DNA of 64,000 nt, taken from assembly GCF_900169175.1 (NCBI RefSeq), contig NZ_FXZM01000002.1, positions 62,001 to 126,000 on the forward strand. Reading direction: 5' to 3'. The notes below the pieces were generated by a model. The model did not search any database. It saw only the letters and a list, made by a program, of their open reading frames with translations, and was not told the origin of the DNA. Made by a program: the position numbers and the translations under genes. This DNA comes from Brevibacterium jeotgali (GTDB lineage Bacteria; Actinomycetota; Actinomycetes; Actinomycetales; Brevibacteriaceae). This document shows, piece by piece, positions 51,709 to 60,253 of the stretch (position 1 is the stretch's first letter; every line of letters starts with the position of its first letter).

Positions 51709-52272
51709 ATGAGCATTCTTCCCGAGTCCGTCACCACGTTCGCACTGTCCGAGGCAGCGGAGCGGCAGCCGCCTCTCCTGGGAGGCCCGGTCGCCCGAAC
51801 CGCCGCCGAGGCCCCGGCCGCACTGCAGGACGCCCGCGCCTTCGCGATCGATCCGGACCTCGCGGACACCGCAGCGCTGATGGAGGCGTACGGCCTGCCT
51901 GCGGAGGCGTCCGCGAACTGTGTGGTGATCGCAGGGACGCGGGACGGCGATGAGCGCGTCGCGGCGTGCGTGGTGCTGGCGTCGACGCGTGCGGACGTGA
52001 ACAAGCGGGCCAGGAAGCTGCTGGACGTGCGCAAGGCGTCCTTCCTGTCGATGGACCGGGCTGTTGAGGACTCCGGGATGGAGTACGGGGGCATCTGTCC
52101 GATCGGGCTGCCGGGCGGCTGGCGACTGCTGATCGACTCACGCGTGGTCGAGCAGGCGGAAGTGGTCATCGGCTCCGGGATCCGCGGGTCGAAGATCGTG
52201 CTCCCCGGTCCCGCCCTCGCTCAGCTTCCCGAAGCCGAGGTCGTCGAGGACCTCGCGGTCGAGATCGCCTGA
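51709..52272 (+). CDS. YbaK/EbsC family aminoacyl-tRNA deacylase
   Basis: 187-residue protein of the prolyl-tRNA-synthetase editing-domain family, which hydrolyses mischarged tRNA (for example Cys-tRNA-Pro). Family landmarks are ANCVVIAGT near residue 65, the helix [37 protein letters not shown] and [15 protein letters not shown]. Whether the substrate is Cys-, Ala- or another mischarged tRNA cannot be told. It is monocistronic, followed by a hairpin. Confidence 0.85.
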   Translation: MSILPESVTTFALSEAAERQPPLLGGPVARTAAEAPAALQDARAFAIDPDLADTAALMEAYGLPAEASANCVVIAGTRDGDERVAACVVLASTRADVNKRARKLLDVRKASFLSMDRAVEDSGMEYGGICPIGLPGGWRLLIDSRVVEQAEVVIGSGIRGSKIVLPGPALAQLPEAEVVEDLAVEIA

Positions 52273-52327
52273 CAGAGGGGTCGCGAACCCGAGGCTCAGC
52301 GCTCGGAGGTTTTCCACAGCTCCTGAT

Positions 52328-52355
52328 CGCTCTCTTCCGAAACTCGGGGAGAGCG
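52328..52355 (+). terminator. Hairpin after the YbaK-like gene
   Basis: CGCTCTCTTC pairs with GGGGAGAGCG (10 bp including two G-T pairs) around CGAAACTC. It is directly followed by TATAGATT, a possible -10 for the next gene. Confidence 0.5.
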
Positions 52356-52401
52356 TATAGATTGACGCTCACTGGCATCAATGCTGATGAGGTGGTCGTG
52401 A

Positions 52402-53094
52402 GTGGAGGAGTTCCGAACCGGCGTACAGCTGTGCCACGGAGCGTCTCGAGCGTCGCGCCCAGGTGAGAGAACTCGCCGAGCGCTGAGACTCACCGGTGCT
52501 GCATTGGCAATGCTGGCGCTGATCGGGCTGTCGGGGTGCTCGGGAGCAGCCGATGCCGCACCCACAGTCGGTCCCACTGCCGGTGCTGACGAGTCTGTGG
52601 AGCCGGCCGATTACGAGCCCACACTGCCGCCCTACACGAGCGACGTCGACCTGTCGGCCGAGGACGAAGCCGAAGTCGAAGAACTCCTGCTGCTGATTGA
52701 TGAGTTTGTGAGCTATTCGTCTGGAATTGATGATTTCAACTCACAGGGGATCGCGAAGATATCACCACACTTATCGGAGGGTCTTGAAGAGGCTTACCGC
52801 AATACAGTGAGTGATGCCAACGAAAAAGGTCTTCAAGCAACAGGCAGTCTTGAGATTCAGGGCAGTGCAGTATGGGCGTTCGCGCGAGACGACTACGCCC
52901 ATTTCGGTCTGTGTATCGAGTTTGACAGCTGGGGTCTTATCGATCCTGATACAGGATTGACCGCCGATGGAGAGTCGCTTGATGGCATCAGGTATCAGGT
53001 AGCCGAAATAGAGGCCGTTTCCAAGGAGACAACTTGGACTCTTCAGAACCTTCGCTTCGATGACGAGAGTAATGAATGTGCCTCGATTAGCTAG
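52402..53094 (+). CDS. Putative lipoprotein of unknown function
   Basis: 230-residue exported protein: basic N-region, hydrophobic LTGAALAMLALIGLSGC with lipobox LSGC (Cys46), a Pro/Thr/Ala linker, then a globular domain (about 85-230) with two Cys. The GTG at 52402 gives an unusually long signal peptide, so the true start may be elsewhere. From about 52690 the DNA becomes clearly less GC-rich and uses rare codons, including a TTA Leu at 52771 and ATA Ile; this suggests transfer. It overlaps the PKD gene. Not assigned to a known family. Confidence 0.65.
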   Translation: MEEFRTGVQLCHGASRASRPGERTRRALRLTGAALAMLALIGLSGCSGAADAAPTVGPTAGADESVEPADYEPTLPPYTSDVDLSAEDEAEVEELLLLIDEFVSYSSGIDDFNSQGIAKISPHLSEGLEEAYRNTVSDANEKGLQATGSLEIQGSAVWAFARDDYAHFGLCIEFDSWGLIDPDTGLTADGESLDGIRYQVAEIEAVSKETTWTLQNLRFDDESNECASIS

Positions 53095-53905
53095 CAGCGT
53101 GATCCTCGTATCTGTGATGATCATCTTCAATCTACTCATGTTGAGCGAAGGGGTTCATGCATCCCAGAAACCAATTCAAACTGCGGGTCCAGACTGTAGC
53201 TTGTTTGACGGAGGCAAGGCTGAATGTCGGGGAAATGATGACGGCAGGGATGGCGACGGCGGCGGCGACCGCGGCGACCGAGGTGGCGGCGGCGGTGGCG
53301 GCGGCCCTCGAACGAATCCGGACCGCGATCCTGGGTCATGGTGCGAGATTCCAGAGGGCCAGGAGGCGACCATCTGCGAGCATGGCGATCCCGAGTCCGA
53401 ACCGGATGGCGGCGGCAGCATCGCTCCCCCGATCCCGAGCGAGTCCGACTTCGCGACCTTCGATATTCCGCCCTCGACTCCTCATGCCCTCCCCGTCGAC
53501 TGGACCGTCATCGGCAAGCCCACCGCCTTCTGGGCGGATGCGAGCGTCAAGGAGTTCTCCGCGGAGCTGCTGGGCTTCCCGCTGCAGGTGCGCGCGACAC
53601 CGATCGAGTTCCATTGGGACTTCGGCGACGGGAACTCCACATCCGCGGAGTCTCCGGGCAGGGAGCCCAGCCACCCCCAGTACGGGTCGATCACCCATAC
53701 CTTCAGCGACAAGGGCGACCGCACCGTCACGCTCACGACCGTCTACACAGGCGAGTACAACTACGGCGGCGGCTGGAGTTCCATCGCGGGAACCGCAGCA
53801 GTCCAGAGCGACGGCCTGTCCATGACCGTCTACCGCTATCACAAGTACCGCGTCGAGGATGACTGCAACGAGAACCCCTACGGCACGGACTGCGCTGCTG
53901 GGTGA
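53060..53905 (+). CDS. Secreted PKD-like domain protein
   Basis: 281-residue exported protein: a hydrophobic N-terminal signal segment (ASSVILVSVMIIFNLLMLS), an Asp/Gly-rich low-complexity stretch (DGGGDRGDRGGGGGGGG), then a PKD-type beta-sandwich at about 170-255 recognisable by EFHWDFGDGNSTS and THTFSDKGDRTVTL. PKD modules mediate protein or carbohydrate contacts at cell surfaces. The start may instead be the ATG at 53072. The first 180 nt share the low-GC character of the preceding gene; the rest is GC-rich like the genome. Confidence 0.75.
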   Translation: MTRVMNVPRLASSVILVSVMIIFNLLMLSEGVHASQKPIQTAGPDCSLFDGGKAECRGNDDGRDGDGGGDRGDRGGGGGGGGPRTNPDRDPGSWCEIPEGQEATICEHGDPESEPDGGGSIAPPIPSESDFATFDIPPSTPHALPVDWTVIGKPTAFWADASVKEFSAELLGFPLQVRATPIEFHWDFGDGNSTSAESPGREPSHPQYGSITHTFSDKGDRTVTLTTVYTGEYNYGGGWSSIAGTAAVQSDGLSMTVYRYHKYRVEDDCNENPYGTDCAAG

Positions 53906-53935
53906 GAGCTCTGCGCGGCCGGCTGAGAACCCGCT

Positions 53936-54757
53936 CTACTCCCCGATCAGGTAGTCGATGAGGAGCTCGTAGAACTGGGGAAGGACATTGTCGTCCAGGG
54001 GGACGGCTGCGTCGACCTGTCCCTGTGCCTCGGCGACGAACAGCGCGGGATCGTTGCAGTCCGCGTACCCCACCGTGCGCAGGCCGGTGGTGCCGGCGGC
54101 CCCAGCCCATCCGTGATCGGCGACGACCAGGTCCGGCGTCCTCTCCCCCGCCGACTGCAGTGCTTCGCGCAGCGCGAGCATCGGCTCGGCGAAATGCGTG
54201 TGCGGCAGACCGCCGTGCTGATGCCAGACATGCACGCGGTCGATCCGCCGCACGTCGCCGCCCACTGGGGCACTCACCCAGAGCGGTTCGGACTGCTCCT
54301 CGACCGGGAGACCCGCGATCGTGGCTCCACGCGACTCCGCCCATGCGGCCACTGCCTGGTGCACGGGCAGAAGCCCCGCCGGGTGACCCGTTGCGAAGAG
54401 GACAACCCCTCGCGCTTCCACGACCTCCAGCAGCACGGATCGCATCCGGTCCAGCGCGTCGATGCACTTGTCCGCAGAGATCGTGTCCACGCCTTCGACG
54501 AACCGTCGGTCATCGCTGATCCCGACTCTGTCGACCATGAGGTCGAACACTTCGTCATGGGTCCACTCCCGCAGGAGTGCGACGCCGAAGTCGAACTGCC
54601 TCTCCTGTGCGAGGAAGCGGCCGATGTGAGACAGGTTGTTCTCCCGCGGGGTCGCGACCCGACCCGTGATTCCCACGGCGTCGAGGTGCCGGGCCAGGAC
54701 TGCGCGATCGGGCCGCACTCGGGGTGTGGACTCTCGCGGCGGCTGATGCATCGTCAT
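53936..54757 (-). CDS. Actinobacterial phosphatase family protein
   Basis: 273-residue cytosolic protein matching an actinobacteria-restricted family annotated simply as 'phosphatase'. Conserved blocks are GRVATPRENNLSHIGRFLA, LLREWTHDEVFDLM, VLFATGHPAGLLPVHQAV and VVADHGWAGAAGTTGLRTVGYADCNDPA. The catalytic mechanism and substrate are unknown to me. AAGGAG stands 8 nt before the ATG. It follows the SpoU methyltransferase gene by 34 nt on the same strand. Confidence 0.75.
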   Translation of the reverse strand: MTMHQPPRESTPRVRPDRAVLARHLDAVGITGRVATPRENNLSHIGRFLAQERQFDFGVALLREWTHDEVFDLMVDRVGISDDRRFVEGVDTISADKCIDALDRMRSVLLEVVEARGVVLFATGHPAGLLPVHQAVAAWAESRGATIAGLPVEEQSEPLWVSAPVGGDVRRIDRVHVWHQHGGLPHTHFAEPMLALREALQSAGERTPDLVVADHGWAGAAGTTGLRTVGYADCNDPALFVAEAQGQVDAAVPLDDNVLPQFYELLIDYLIGE

Positions 54758-54791
54758 GGAAGCGACTCCTTCTTCGAACTCGTCGATCTCT

Positions 54792-55748
54792 TCATTCGTC
54801 GATCTGGAGGGCGTAGCAGGCGACTGCCGTCGCCGCGGCGACGTTGAGGGAATCGACTCCGTGCGCCATCGGTATGAGGACGGTCGCGTCGGCCGAAGCG
54901 ATGGTCGATCTCCTCAGTCCGTCGCCCTCGGTGCCCATGACCACAGCCACCCGATCGGGGGCGTCGGCCGCGAACTCCTTCACGGGGATGCTGTCCGCCT
55001 CGAGTGCGAGCGCCGCGACCGTGAAGCCGTTCTCCCGCAGCTCCCCCAGACCACTCGGCCATCGTGTGAAGCGGGCCCACGGCACTTGGAAGACCGTCCC
55101 CATCGACACGCGGATGGAGCGTCGGTAGAGGGGGTCGGCGCATTCGGGAGAGAGCAGGACTGCGTCGACGCCGAGGCCCGCCGCAGACCGGAAGATCGCC
55201 CCCAGATTCGTATGATCGACGACGTCTTCCACGACCACGACCCGCCGGGCGCCCGCCACCGTCTCTGCGACGGACACCGGGTCCGGACGCTCCATCGCGG
55301 CAAGCGCTCCCCGGTGCAGATGGAACCCGGTGACGTCTTCCACACTGGCGTCCGAGCCGACGAGGATCGGGGCGTCGGAGCTCCACTGCCCACCCAGCCG
55401 TGCCGCCAGCCGCGGGAACCACAGCCTGGTCATGAAGAACGACCGCGGCGTGTGCGACGCAGCGAGTGCACGGTCGATGATCTTGGTCGACTCAGCGATG
55501 TAGATGCCGTGGGAGGACTCGGTCGACGCGCGCAGCCGTACATCGGTCAGCTTCCAATACTCCGCGCTGAGAGCCGCCGTCCGTGCACACTCCGCTGCAT
55601 CGTGGCCGACACCAGATCCCGCGTGACCAGAACCCGCGTCACCAGAACCCGCGTCGACGAACCTCAGACGCGTCGGGTCGATCCCCCACTCCTCTGCGAG
55701 TGCGAGGATCTCCGCATCAGTCGGTTCGGGCTTCTTCGGAGTGTTCAC
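54792..55748 (-). CDS. SpoU/TrmH family RNA 2'-O-methyltransferase
   Basis: 318-residue SPOUT enzyme with an N-terminal substrate-binding region (about 60-150) and a C-terminal knot with VVEDVVDHTNLGAIFRSA, AVVMGTEGDGL and IPMAHGVDSLNVAAATAV. It probably methylates rRNA or tRNA ribose. Residues about 32-46 are a DAGSG/HAGSG repeat encoded by a 15-bp tandem duplication. The start is GTG. The exact target is unknown. Confidence 0.87.
   Translation of the reverse strand: MNTPKKPEPTDAEILALAEEWGIDPTRLRFVDAGSGDAGSGHAGSGVGHDAAECARTAALSAEYWKLTDVRLRASTESSHGIYIAESTKIIDRALAASHTPRSFFMTRLWFPRLAARLGGQWSSDAPILVGSDASVEDVTGFHLHRGALAAMERPDPVSVAETVAGARRVVVVEDVVDHTNLGAIFRSAAGLGVDAVLLSPECADPLYRRSIRVSMGTVFQVPWARFTRWPSGLGELRENGFTVAALALEADSIPVKEFAADAPDRVAVVMGTEGDGLRRSTIASADATVLIPMAHGVDSLNVAAATAVACYALQIDE
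55611..55655. repeat. 3 x 15-bp in-frame tandem repeat in SpoU gene
   Basis: ACCAGATCCCGCGTG followed by two identical ACCAGAACCCGCGTC units. In frame, it encodes repeated DAGSG-type pentapeptides. Confidence 0.9.
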
Positions 55749-55767
55749 CGGGGCTTCCTCCCGCCGA

Positions 55768-56580
55768 TCACAGGGCGAGGATGCGCCAGAACGCCACGAG
55801 GCCCAGGGCCACGATGATGACGCGCAGCAGGACAGGGCTCAGCTTCCGCGCCACGCGTGCGCCGAAGTACCCGCCGAACAGAGATCCGATCGCGATGAGC
55901 AGCACAGCGAGCCAGTGGATGCGGTCGAAGCCGACGATCGTGTAGACCGTGGCAGAGGTGATGTTCACGACGAGCACGAGCACGTTCTTCGCGCCGTTGA
56001 TCCGCTGCAGGCTGTCAGGCAGGACCAGTCCCAGAAGGCCCACGAGGATGATCCCCTGCGCCGCCGCGAAATAGCCGCCGTAGATCGCGGTGAGGAGCAC
56101 GATCAGGGTGACGAGCGTCCATCGGCCGGGCGACAGGAGCCCCATGCCCGCGGAAGCCGGAGCGACCTCAGCGACCTCCGCGATCTCAGCAGTCTTCTTC
56201 CGCCGCAGGAAGCGCTGCACCATCGGCTGGAAGACCACCAGCACCAGCGCCAGCACGATGAGGATGGGGACGATCGACTCGAACGTGTCATCCGGCAGGT
56301 TGAGGAGGAGGAACGCTCCCACCAGTGAACCGAGCAGCGACGCCGGCACCAGCTTCAGCAGCCGCCTGCCCTGGCCTCGGATCTCCTCGCGATACCCGAA
56401 CGAGGATGCGATGCCGCCGGGGATCAGCCCGATCGCGTTGCTCATCGTCGCCGTGACCGGAGGGACCCCGAACGCGACGAGCGCGGGGAAGGTGATGAGC
56501 GTGCCCGAACCCACTGCGGCGTTGATCGCCCCGGCGCCGACCCCCGCGAGGAGGACGGCGATGATCTCGTAGATCTCCAC
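55768..56580 (-). CDS. TauE/SafE family membrane transporter
   Basis: 270-residue integral membrane protein with about eight helices and the two TauE/SafE signature regions (AGAINAAVGSGTLITFPALVAFG and IYGGYFAAAQGIILVGLLG). The family exports sulfite, sulfoacetate or related anions. A GTG start follows the ABC ATPase stop by 3 nt, so the two are cotranscribed. The substrate is unassigned; a link with the sqdB sulfite chemistry 25 kb away would be speculation. Confidence 0.85.
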   Translation of the reverse strand: MEIYEIIAVLLAGVGAGAINAAVGSGTLITFPALVAFGVPPVTATMSNAIGLIPGGIASSFGYREEIRGQGRRLLKLVPASLLGSLVGAFLLLNLPDDTFESIVPILIVLALVLVVFQPMVQRFLRRKKTAEIAEVAEVAPASAGMGLLSPGRWTLVTLIVLLTAIYGGYFAAAQGIILVGLLGLVLPDSLQRINGAKNVLVLVVNITSATVYTIVGFDRIHWLAVLLIAIGSLFGGYFGARVARKLSPVLLRVIIVALGLVAFWRILAL

Positions 56581-56583
56581 GGA

Positions 56584-57369
56584 TCAGAACTGCGCGCGAG
56601 CGGTGAAGCGCCCGTCCTGCTCGTGGAGGATGACGGGGACGTCGAACGTGGCGGTGAGGTTCTCCGCGGTCAGCGCTTCGTGCAGCGGACCCGCGGCCAC
56701 GATGCCGCCGTCCCGCAGGAGCAGCGCGTGGGTGATGCCCTGGGGGATCTCCTCGACGTGATGGGTGACCATCATCGTCGTCGGCGCGCCGGGCGAGCCG
56801 AGGATCTCCGTGAGCGCCAGCAGGAGCTCCTCACGACCACCCAGGTCGAGGCCGCTGGCGGGCTCGTCGAGCAGGAGCAGCTCCGGGTCCGTCATGAGCG
56901 AGCGAGCGACCTGCGCGCGCTTCCGCTCGCCTTCGCTGAGCGTGCCGAACGGTCGGTGCGCGAGCTCGCCGATCCGGAACGCGTGGAGCAGGTCCTCTGC
57001 TCGCTGCACGTCGGAATCCTCGTACTCCTCGGTCCACCGGCCCAGCACTCCGTAGGCCGCGGTGAGCACGAGGTCCCGCACGATCTCCGAACCGGGCATC
57101 TGCTGCGCCAGATTGGACGACGCGAAGCCGATGCGCGGTCGCAGTTCGAACACGTCGACGCGACCCAGCTGCTCCTCGAGGAGGTGCACCGTGCCCGTGG
57201 TGGGGTGCATGCGCGCACCGGCGAGCTGCAGGAGGGTCGTCTTGCCCGCACCGTTGGGCCCCAGAATCGCCCAGTGCTCGCCTTCGCGCACCGTCAGGCT
57301 GAGATCCTCCAGGAGGATCGTCTGACCGCGACGGACACTGACCGAATCGAACTCCACCACTGCACTCAT
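56584..57369 (-). CDS. ABC transporter ATP-binding protein
   Basis: 261-residue nucleotide-binding subunit: Walker A GPNGAGKTTLL, signature LSEGERKRAQVARSL (a Glu replaces the first Gly of the usual LSGGE), Walker B LLLLDEPASGLDL and H-loop MMVTHHVEE. It resembles the ModF/YlmA group of stand-alone ATPases. No permease gene is adjacent except the SafE-type protein. Rv3041c lies next to serB2 in M. tuberculosis in the same way. Confidence 0.88.
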   Translation of the reverse strand: MSAVVEFDSVSVRRGQTILLEDLSLTVREGEHWAILGPNGAGKTTLLQLAGARMHPTTGTVHLLEEQLGRVDVFELRPRIGFASSNLAQQMPGSEIVRDLVLTAAYGVLGRWTEEYEDSDVQRAEDLLHAFRIGELAHRPFGTLSEGERKRAQVARSLMTDPELLLLDEPASGLDLGGREELLLALTEILGSPGAPTTMMVTHHVEEIPQGITHALLLRDGGIVAAGPLHEALTAENLTATFDVPVILHEQDGRFTARAQF

Positions 57370-57376
57370 ACCTGTC

Positions 57377-57386
57377 ACCCTATACT
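57377..57386. promoter_or_regulatory. Overlapping divergent -10 elements, ABC ATPase / unknown-serB
   Basis: Plus-strand TATACT (57381-57386) is 7 nt from the ATG at 57394. Minus-strand TAGGGT (57382-57377) is 7 nt from the ATG at 57369. The two hexamers share 2 bp, so only one direction can fire at a time. Confidence 0.55.
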
Positions 57387-57393
57387 TCCAGCG

Positions 57394-58197
57394 ATGACCA
57401 CGACGACACCCCTCCTCCCTGTCCTCTTCGCCACTGCGGTCACCGCACGGCTGGCGGAACGCACTGTCCCGGACGACGTGTCGGAGGCGTTCGTCTCCGC
57501 TGGTCTGCCGGTGCCTCTGGTCGTCTCCGACACGGTGTTCGCGCCGCCGGCAGGACCCGGCGCCGAGGTGCCTGCCGGGCTGCTCCTCTGGGCCGCCGGA
57601 CTGCGCCGCGCCGGAGCGGTCCGGGTCCGTGCCGAGCCCGTGCACCCGTCTCTTCCGCTGCGGGTGCCGCGACTGGACCGCGACGGACGCCGGGCGACGG
57701 CGAGGGCCTCTGCGCGGACCCGCGCGCTGTGCGTCGTCGAGGACGCGGCCGGTGCGGCTCTGGCGGTCGCCGCCGTCGGTCTGGAGGGTGATGTCGCAGC
57801 CGTGTCCTGTGCACCCTCCGTGTTCGCCCCCGTCGACCACACGACCCCGGCCGAGGCCTCACGCCGCCTGCGCGAGTCCGTCATGCACGCGCTGAAGGCC
57901 GTGGAGTCGCACACGGACGCAGCGACCGTGCCCGTCGCCGATCTGCCGTGGCGCGATTGGCAGGCGGACCTCTCCGGGGATCACGACGACACCCAGCACA
58001 CCGCTCTCGCGCTGCTCACAGGAGACCACGATGCGGCTCGCAGCCTCCACACGGCACTGCACGTGCACGGGAGCCTCTCGTCGCTCGCGGTGCCCGCGCA
58101 GACGGGAGGCCCCACGGTCGGCCCGGCGCTCGCAGAGGTCCACAGCGCGGCGGCTCGCGTCATCACCGCACTCACGCGGCATAGGATCGAACCATGA
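57394..58197 (+). CDS. Conserved-looking hypothetical protein upstream of serB
   Basis: 267-residue soluble protein, rich in Ala, Val and Arg, without signal peptide or membrane helix. I do not recognise a family. Predicted strands around AALAVAAVGLEGDVAAVSCAP and a helical C-terminus (ALAEVHSAAARVITALTRH) are visible. It overlaps serB by 4 nt (ATGA), and codon use is like its neighbours, so it is a real gene. Coupling to serB is the only functional hint. Confidence 0.7.
   Translation: MTTTTPLLPVLFATAVTARLAERTVPDDVSEAFVSAGLPVPLVVSDTVFAPPAGPGAEVPAGLLLWAAGLRRAGAVRVRAEPVHPSLPLRVPRLDRDGRRATARASARTRALCVVEDAAGAALAVAAVGLEGDVAAVSCAPSVFAPVDHTTPAEASRRLRESVMHALKAVESHTDAATVPVADLPWRDWQADLSGDHDDTQHTALALLTGDHDAARSLHTALHVHGSLSSLAVPAQTGGPTVGPALAEVHSAAARVITALTRHRIEP
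58182..58187 (+). promoter_or_regulatory. Internal -10 element before serB
   Basis: TAGGAT with 6 nt to the serB ATG at 58194, inside the end of the preceding gene. It could give a separate leaderless serB transcript. Confidence 0.35.
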
Positions 58198-58853
58198 CTG
58201 ATCAGGGCCTGCTCGTGTTCGACGTCGACTCCACCTTCATCGAGGAGGAGGTCATCGAGCTGCTCGCCGATGCGACGGGACTCAGGTCCGAGGTCGCCGC
58301 GGTGACTGAGCGCGCGATGCGCGGTGAACTGGACTTCGCCCAGAGCCTCCGGGAACGGGTGGCGGTCCTCGAGGGACTGCCGGTGAGCGTCTTCGCCGAT
58401 GCGGCAGCCGCCGTGACCCTCACCCGCGGTGCCGCCGAGGTCGTCGCCGCGGCTCATGCTGCGGGCTGGTCCGTGGCGCTCCTGTCCGGGGGCTTCACCA
58501 CCGTCATCGAGCAGGTGACGCGTGGAATGGGGATCGACGAGGTCCGCGCGAACCATCTCGAGACCCGCTCAGAGGGCGCGTCCGAGGTCCTCACGGGCAG
58601 GGTCCTGGGAGAGATCGTCGACCGTGAGGGCAAGGCTCGGCACCTGCGGGAGATCGCCGACGCACGCGGCATCGACCCCACGCGCACGATCGCAGTGGGC
58701 GACGGCGCCAACGACATCGACATGCTCGAGGCCGCGGCGGTGGGCGTCGCCTTCTGCGCGAAGCCGGCGCTCAGGCCTCACGCGGACGTGATCGTGGACG
58801 ACCGCGATCTCACGATCGTGTGGGAGGCGGCGCAGAGCGCGCTCACCGCCTGA
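58194..58853 (+). CDS. serB: Phosphoserine phosphatase SerB
   Basis: 219-residue HAD phosphatase completing serine synthesis. Motif I FDVDSTFIEEEVIELLAD, motif II Ser in SVALLSGGFTTVIEQ, the Lys in REGKARHLREIA and motif III VGDGANDIDMLEAA are all intact. It lacks the N-terminal ACT domains of mycobacterial SerB2, giving the short bacterial form. Coupled to the preceding unknown gene. Confidence 0.92.
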   Translation: MTDQGLLVFDVDSTFIEEEVIELLADATGLRSEVAAVTERAMRGELDFAQSLRERVAVLEGLPVSVFADAAAAVTLTRGAAEVVAAAHAAGWSVALLSGGFTTVIEQVTRGMGIDEVRANHLETRSEGASEVLTGRVLGEIVDREGKARHLREIADARGIDPTRTIAVGDGANDIDMLEAAAVGVAFCAKPALRPHADVIVDDRDLTIVWEAAQSALTA

Positions 58854-58859
58854 CGTGTC

Positions 58860-59369
58860 TCAGTCCTTGAAGTGACGGATGAGCTCTGGTCGGGCCGCAC
58901 CGGCGACGCCCGGTGCATCCAGCGCGTCCCACGACTCCAGGCGGAACACCGCGATGGAGCTCGGTGGGAACCGGGGCACCTGTCCGGAGGCTCCGCCGTC
59001 GGTGACGTGCGCGACGACAGCGCTCACGGTCGGCTCGTGTCCCACGATGACGGCTCCGGACGCATCGGCGGGGATGGTCGCCATCGCCTCGGCCCAGTCA
59101 TCCACCCAGCCGTTGTAGAGCGACGGCTCCCGGACCACAGCGGCAGGATCGATCCCGATGCCGGCGGCGACGGCCTCGGCGGTGGCGATCGTGCGGACTG
59201 CTGATGACGCGATGACCGTGTCGACCCCCGGTGAGTACGTCGCCAGATGCTCACCCATCCGACGGGCCTGGGCCCGGCCGGCGTCGCTCAGCGGCCGGTC
59301 GACGTCGTCGGTTCCGGCCTCGGCAGCGGGGATGGTATGCGCGTGGCGGGCGAGTACGAGGAGAGGCAT
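58860..59369 (-). CDS. SixA-like histidine phosphatase
   Basis: 169-residue small phosphatase: catalytic LARHAHTIPAA at the N-terminus and second His in VIVGHEPTVSAVVAHV. SixA proteins dephosphorylate phosphohistidine on carrier proteins; here the substrate is unknown. The ATG at 59369 is favoured by TACGGT ending 6 nt upstream. Tail-to-tail with serB. Confidence 0.85.
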   Translation of the reverse strand: MPLLVLARHAHTIPAAEAGTDDVDRPLSDAGRAQARRMGEHLATYSPGVDTVIASSAVRTIATAEAVAAGIGIDPAAVVREPSLYNGWVDDWAEAMATIPADASGAVIVGHEPTVSAVVAHVTDGGASGQVPRFPPSSIAVFRLESWDALDAPGVAGAARPELIRHFKD

Positions 59370-59375
59370 GCTCTC

Positions 59376-59381
59376 ACCGTA
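59376..59381 (-). promoter_or_regulatory. -10 element of the SixA-like gene
   Basis: TACGGT (minus strand) with 6 nt (GAGAGC) to the ATG: leaderless spacing. Confidence 0.5.
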
Positions 59382-59432
59382 CCCGCCCGCCACGGGGGTG
59401 TCAGCGGTCAGCCGACCGCATCGGAGTCCGCG

Positions 59433-60191
59433 TCAGGCGCCTGTCATGTGGAGGCCGCCGTCGACGTGGACCATCTCGCCGGTCGTCGCCGGGAACCAAT
59501 CGGACAGGAGGGAGACGATCGCCTTGCCCGCGGGCTCCGTGTTCTTCTGGTCCCAGCCCAGCGGTGCGCGGTCCGCCCACATGTTCTCGAGGCCTTCGAA
59601 GCCGGGGATCGATGTCGCTGCCGTCGTCTTGAGCGGCCCGGCGGACACGAGGTTCACGCGGATGTCGTCCTCGCCCAGGTACTTGGCGAGGTAGCGGGCG
59701 GTGGACTCGAGGGCCGCCTTGGCCACGCCCATCCAGTCATACACGGGCCACGCGACGGTCGCGTCGAAGGTGAGTGCGACGATGCCTGCTCCGGGATTGA
59801 GCGCCGGCTTCGCGGCGACCGCGATCGACTTCAGCGAGAACGCCGAGACGTGCATGGCGTTGGACACGGACTCGAAGGGGGTGTCGAGGAAGACGCCGCC
59901 CAGTGCGTCCTTCGGCGCGAAGGCGATCGCGTGGACGATGCCGTCGATGTTGCCGCCCAGACGCTCGGGCAGTGCGGCGAGGTCGTCCTCGTCCGTTGCA
60001 TCGAGCTCGATGACCTGAGCCGGCTGCGGAAGACGCTCCGAGATGACCGAGGTGATCTTCATCTGGCGCCCGAAGGAAGAGAGGATGACCTCCGCTCCCT
60101 GCTCCTGCGCGAGGCGGGCCGCGGCGAAGGCGATCGACGCCTCCGTGAGCACGCCGGTGACGAGGATGCGCTTACCGTCGAGGATTCCCAT
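59433..60191 (-). CDS. fabI: Enoyl-ACP reductase, InhA/FabI type
   Basis: 252-residue NADH-dependent enoyl reductase closing each fatty-acid elongation cycle. It begins MGILDGKRILVTGVLTEASIAF as InhA does; the catalytic Tyr-x6-Lys is YDWMGVAKAALES, and the C-terminus has LLSDWFPATTGEMVHVDGG. It is more like actinobacterial InhA than enteric FabI, so triclosan or isoniazid-type inhibitors might bind, an inference. It follows fabG by 62 nt, the same order as mabA-inhA. Confidence 0.92.
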   Translation of the reverse strand: MGILDGKRILVTGVLTEASIAFAAARLAQEQGAEVILSSFGRQMKITSVISERLPQPAQVIELDATDEDDLAALPERLGGNIDGIVHAIAFAPKDALGGVFLDTPFESVSNAMHVSAFSLKSIAVAAKPALNPGAGIVALTFDATVAWPVYDWMGVAKAALESTARYLAKYLGEDDIRVNLVSAGPLKTTAATSIPGFEGLENMWADRAPLGWDQKNTEPAGKAIVSLLSDWFPATTGEMVHVDGGLHMTGA

Positions 60192-60253
60192 ATGGGGGCC
60201 TTTCTAATCAGAGACCGTCGAAGGCGACGTCTGCCTTCGAAGAATGCTGTGGA

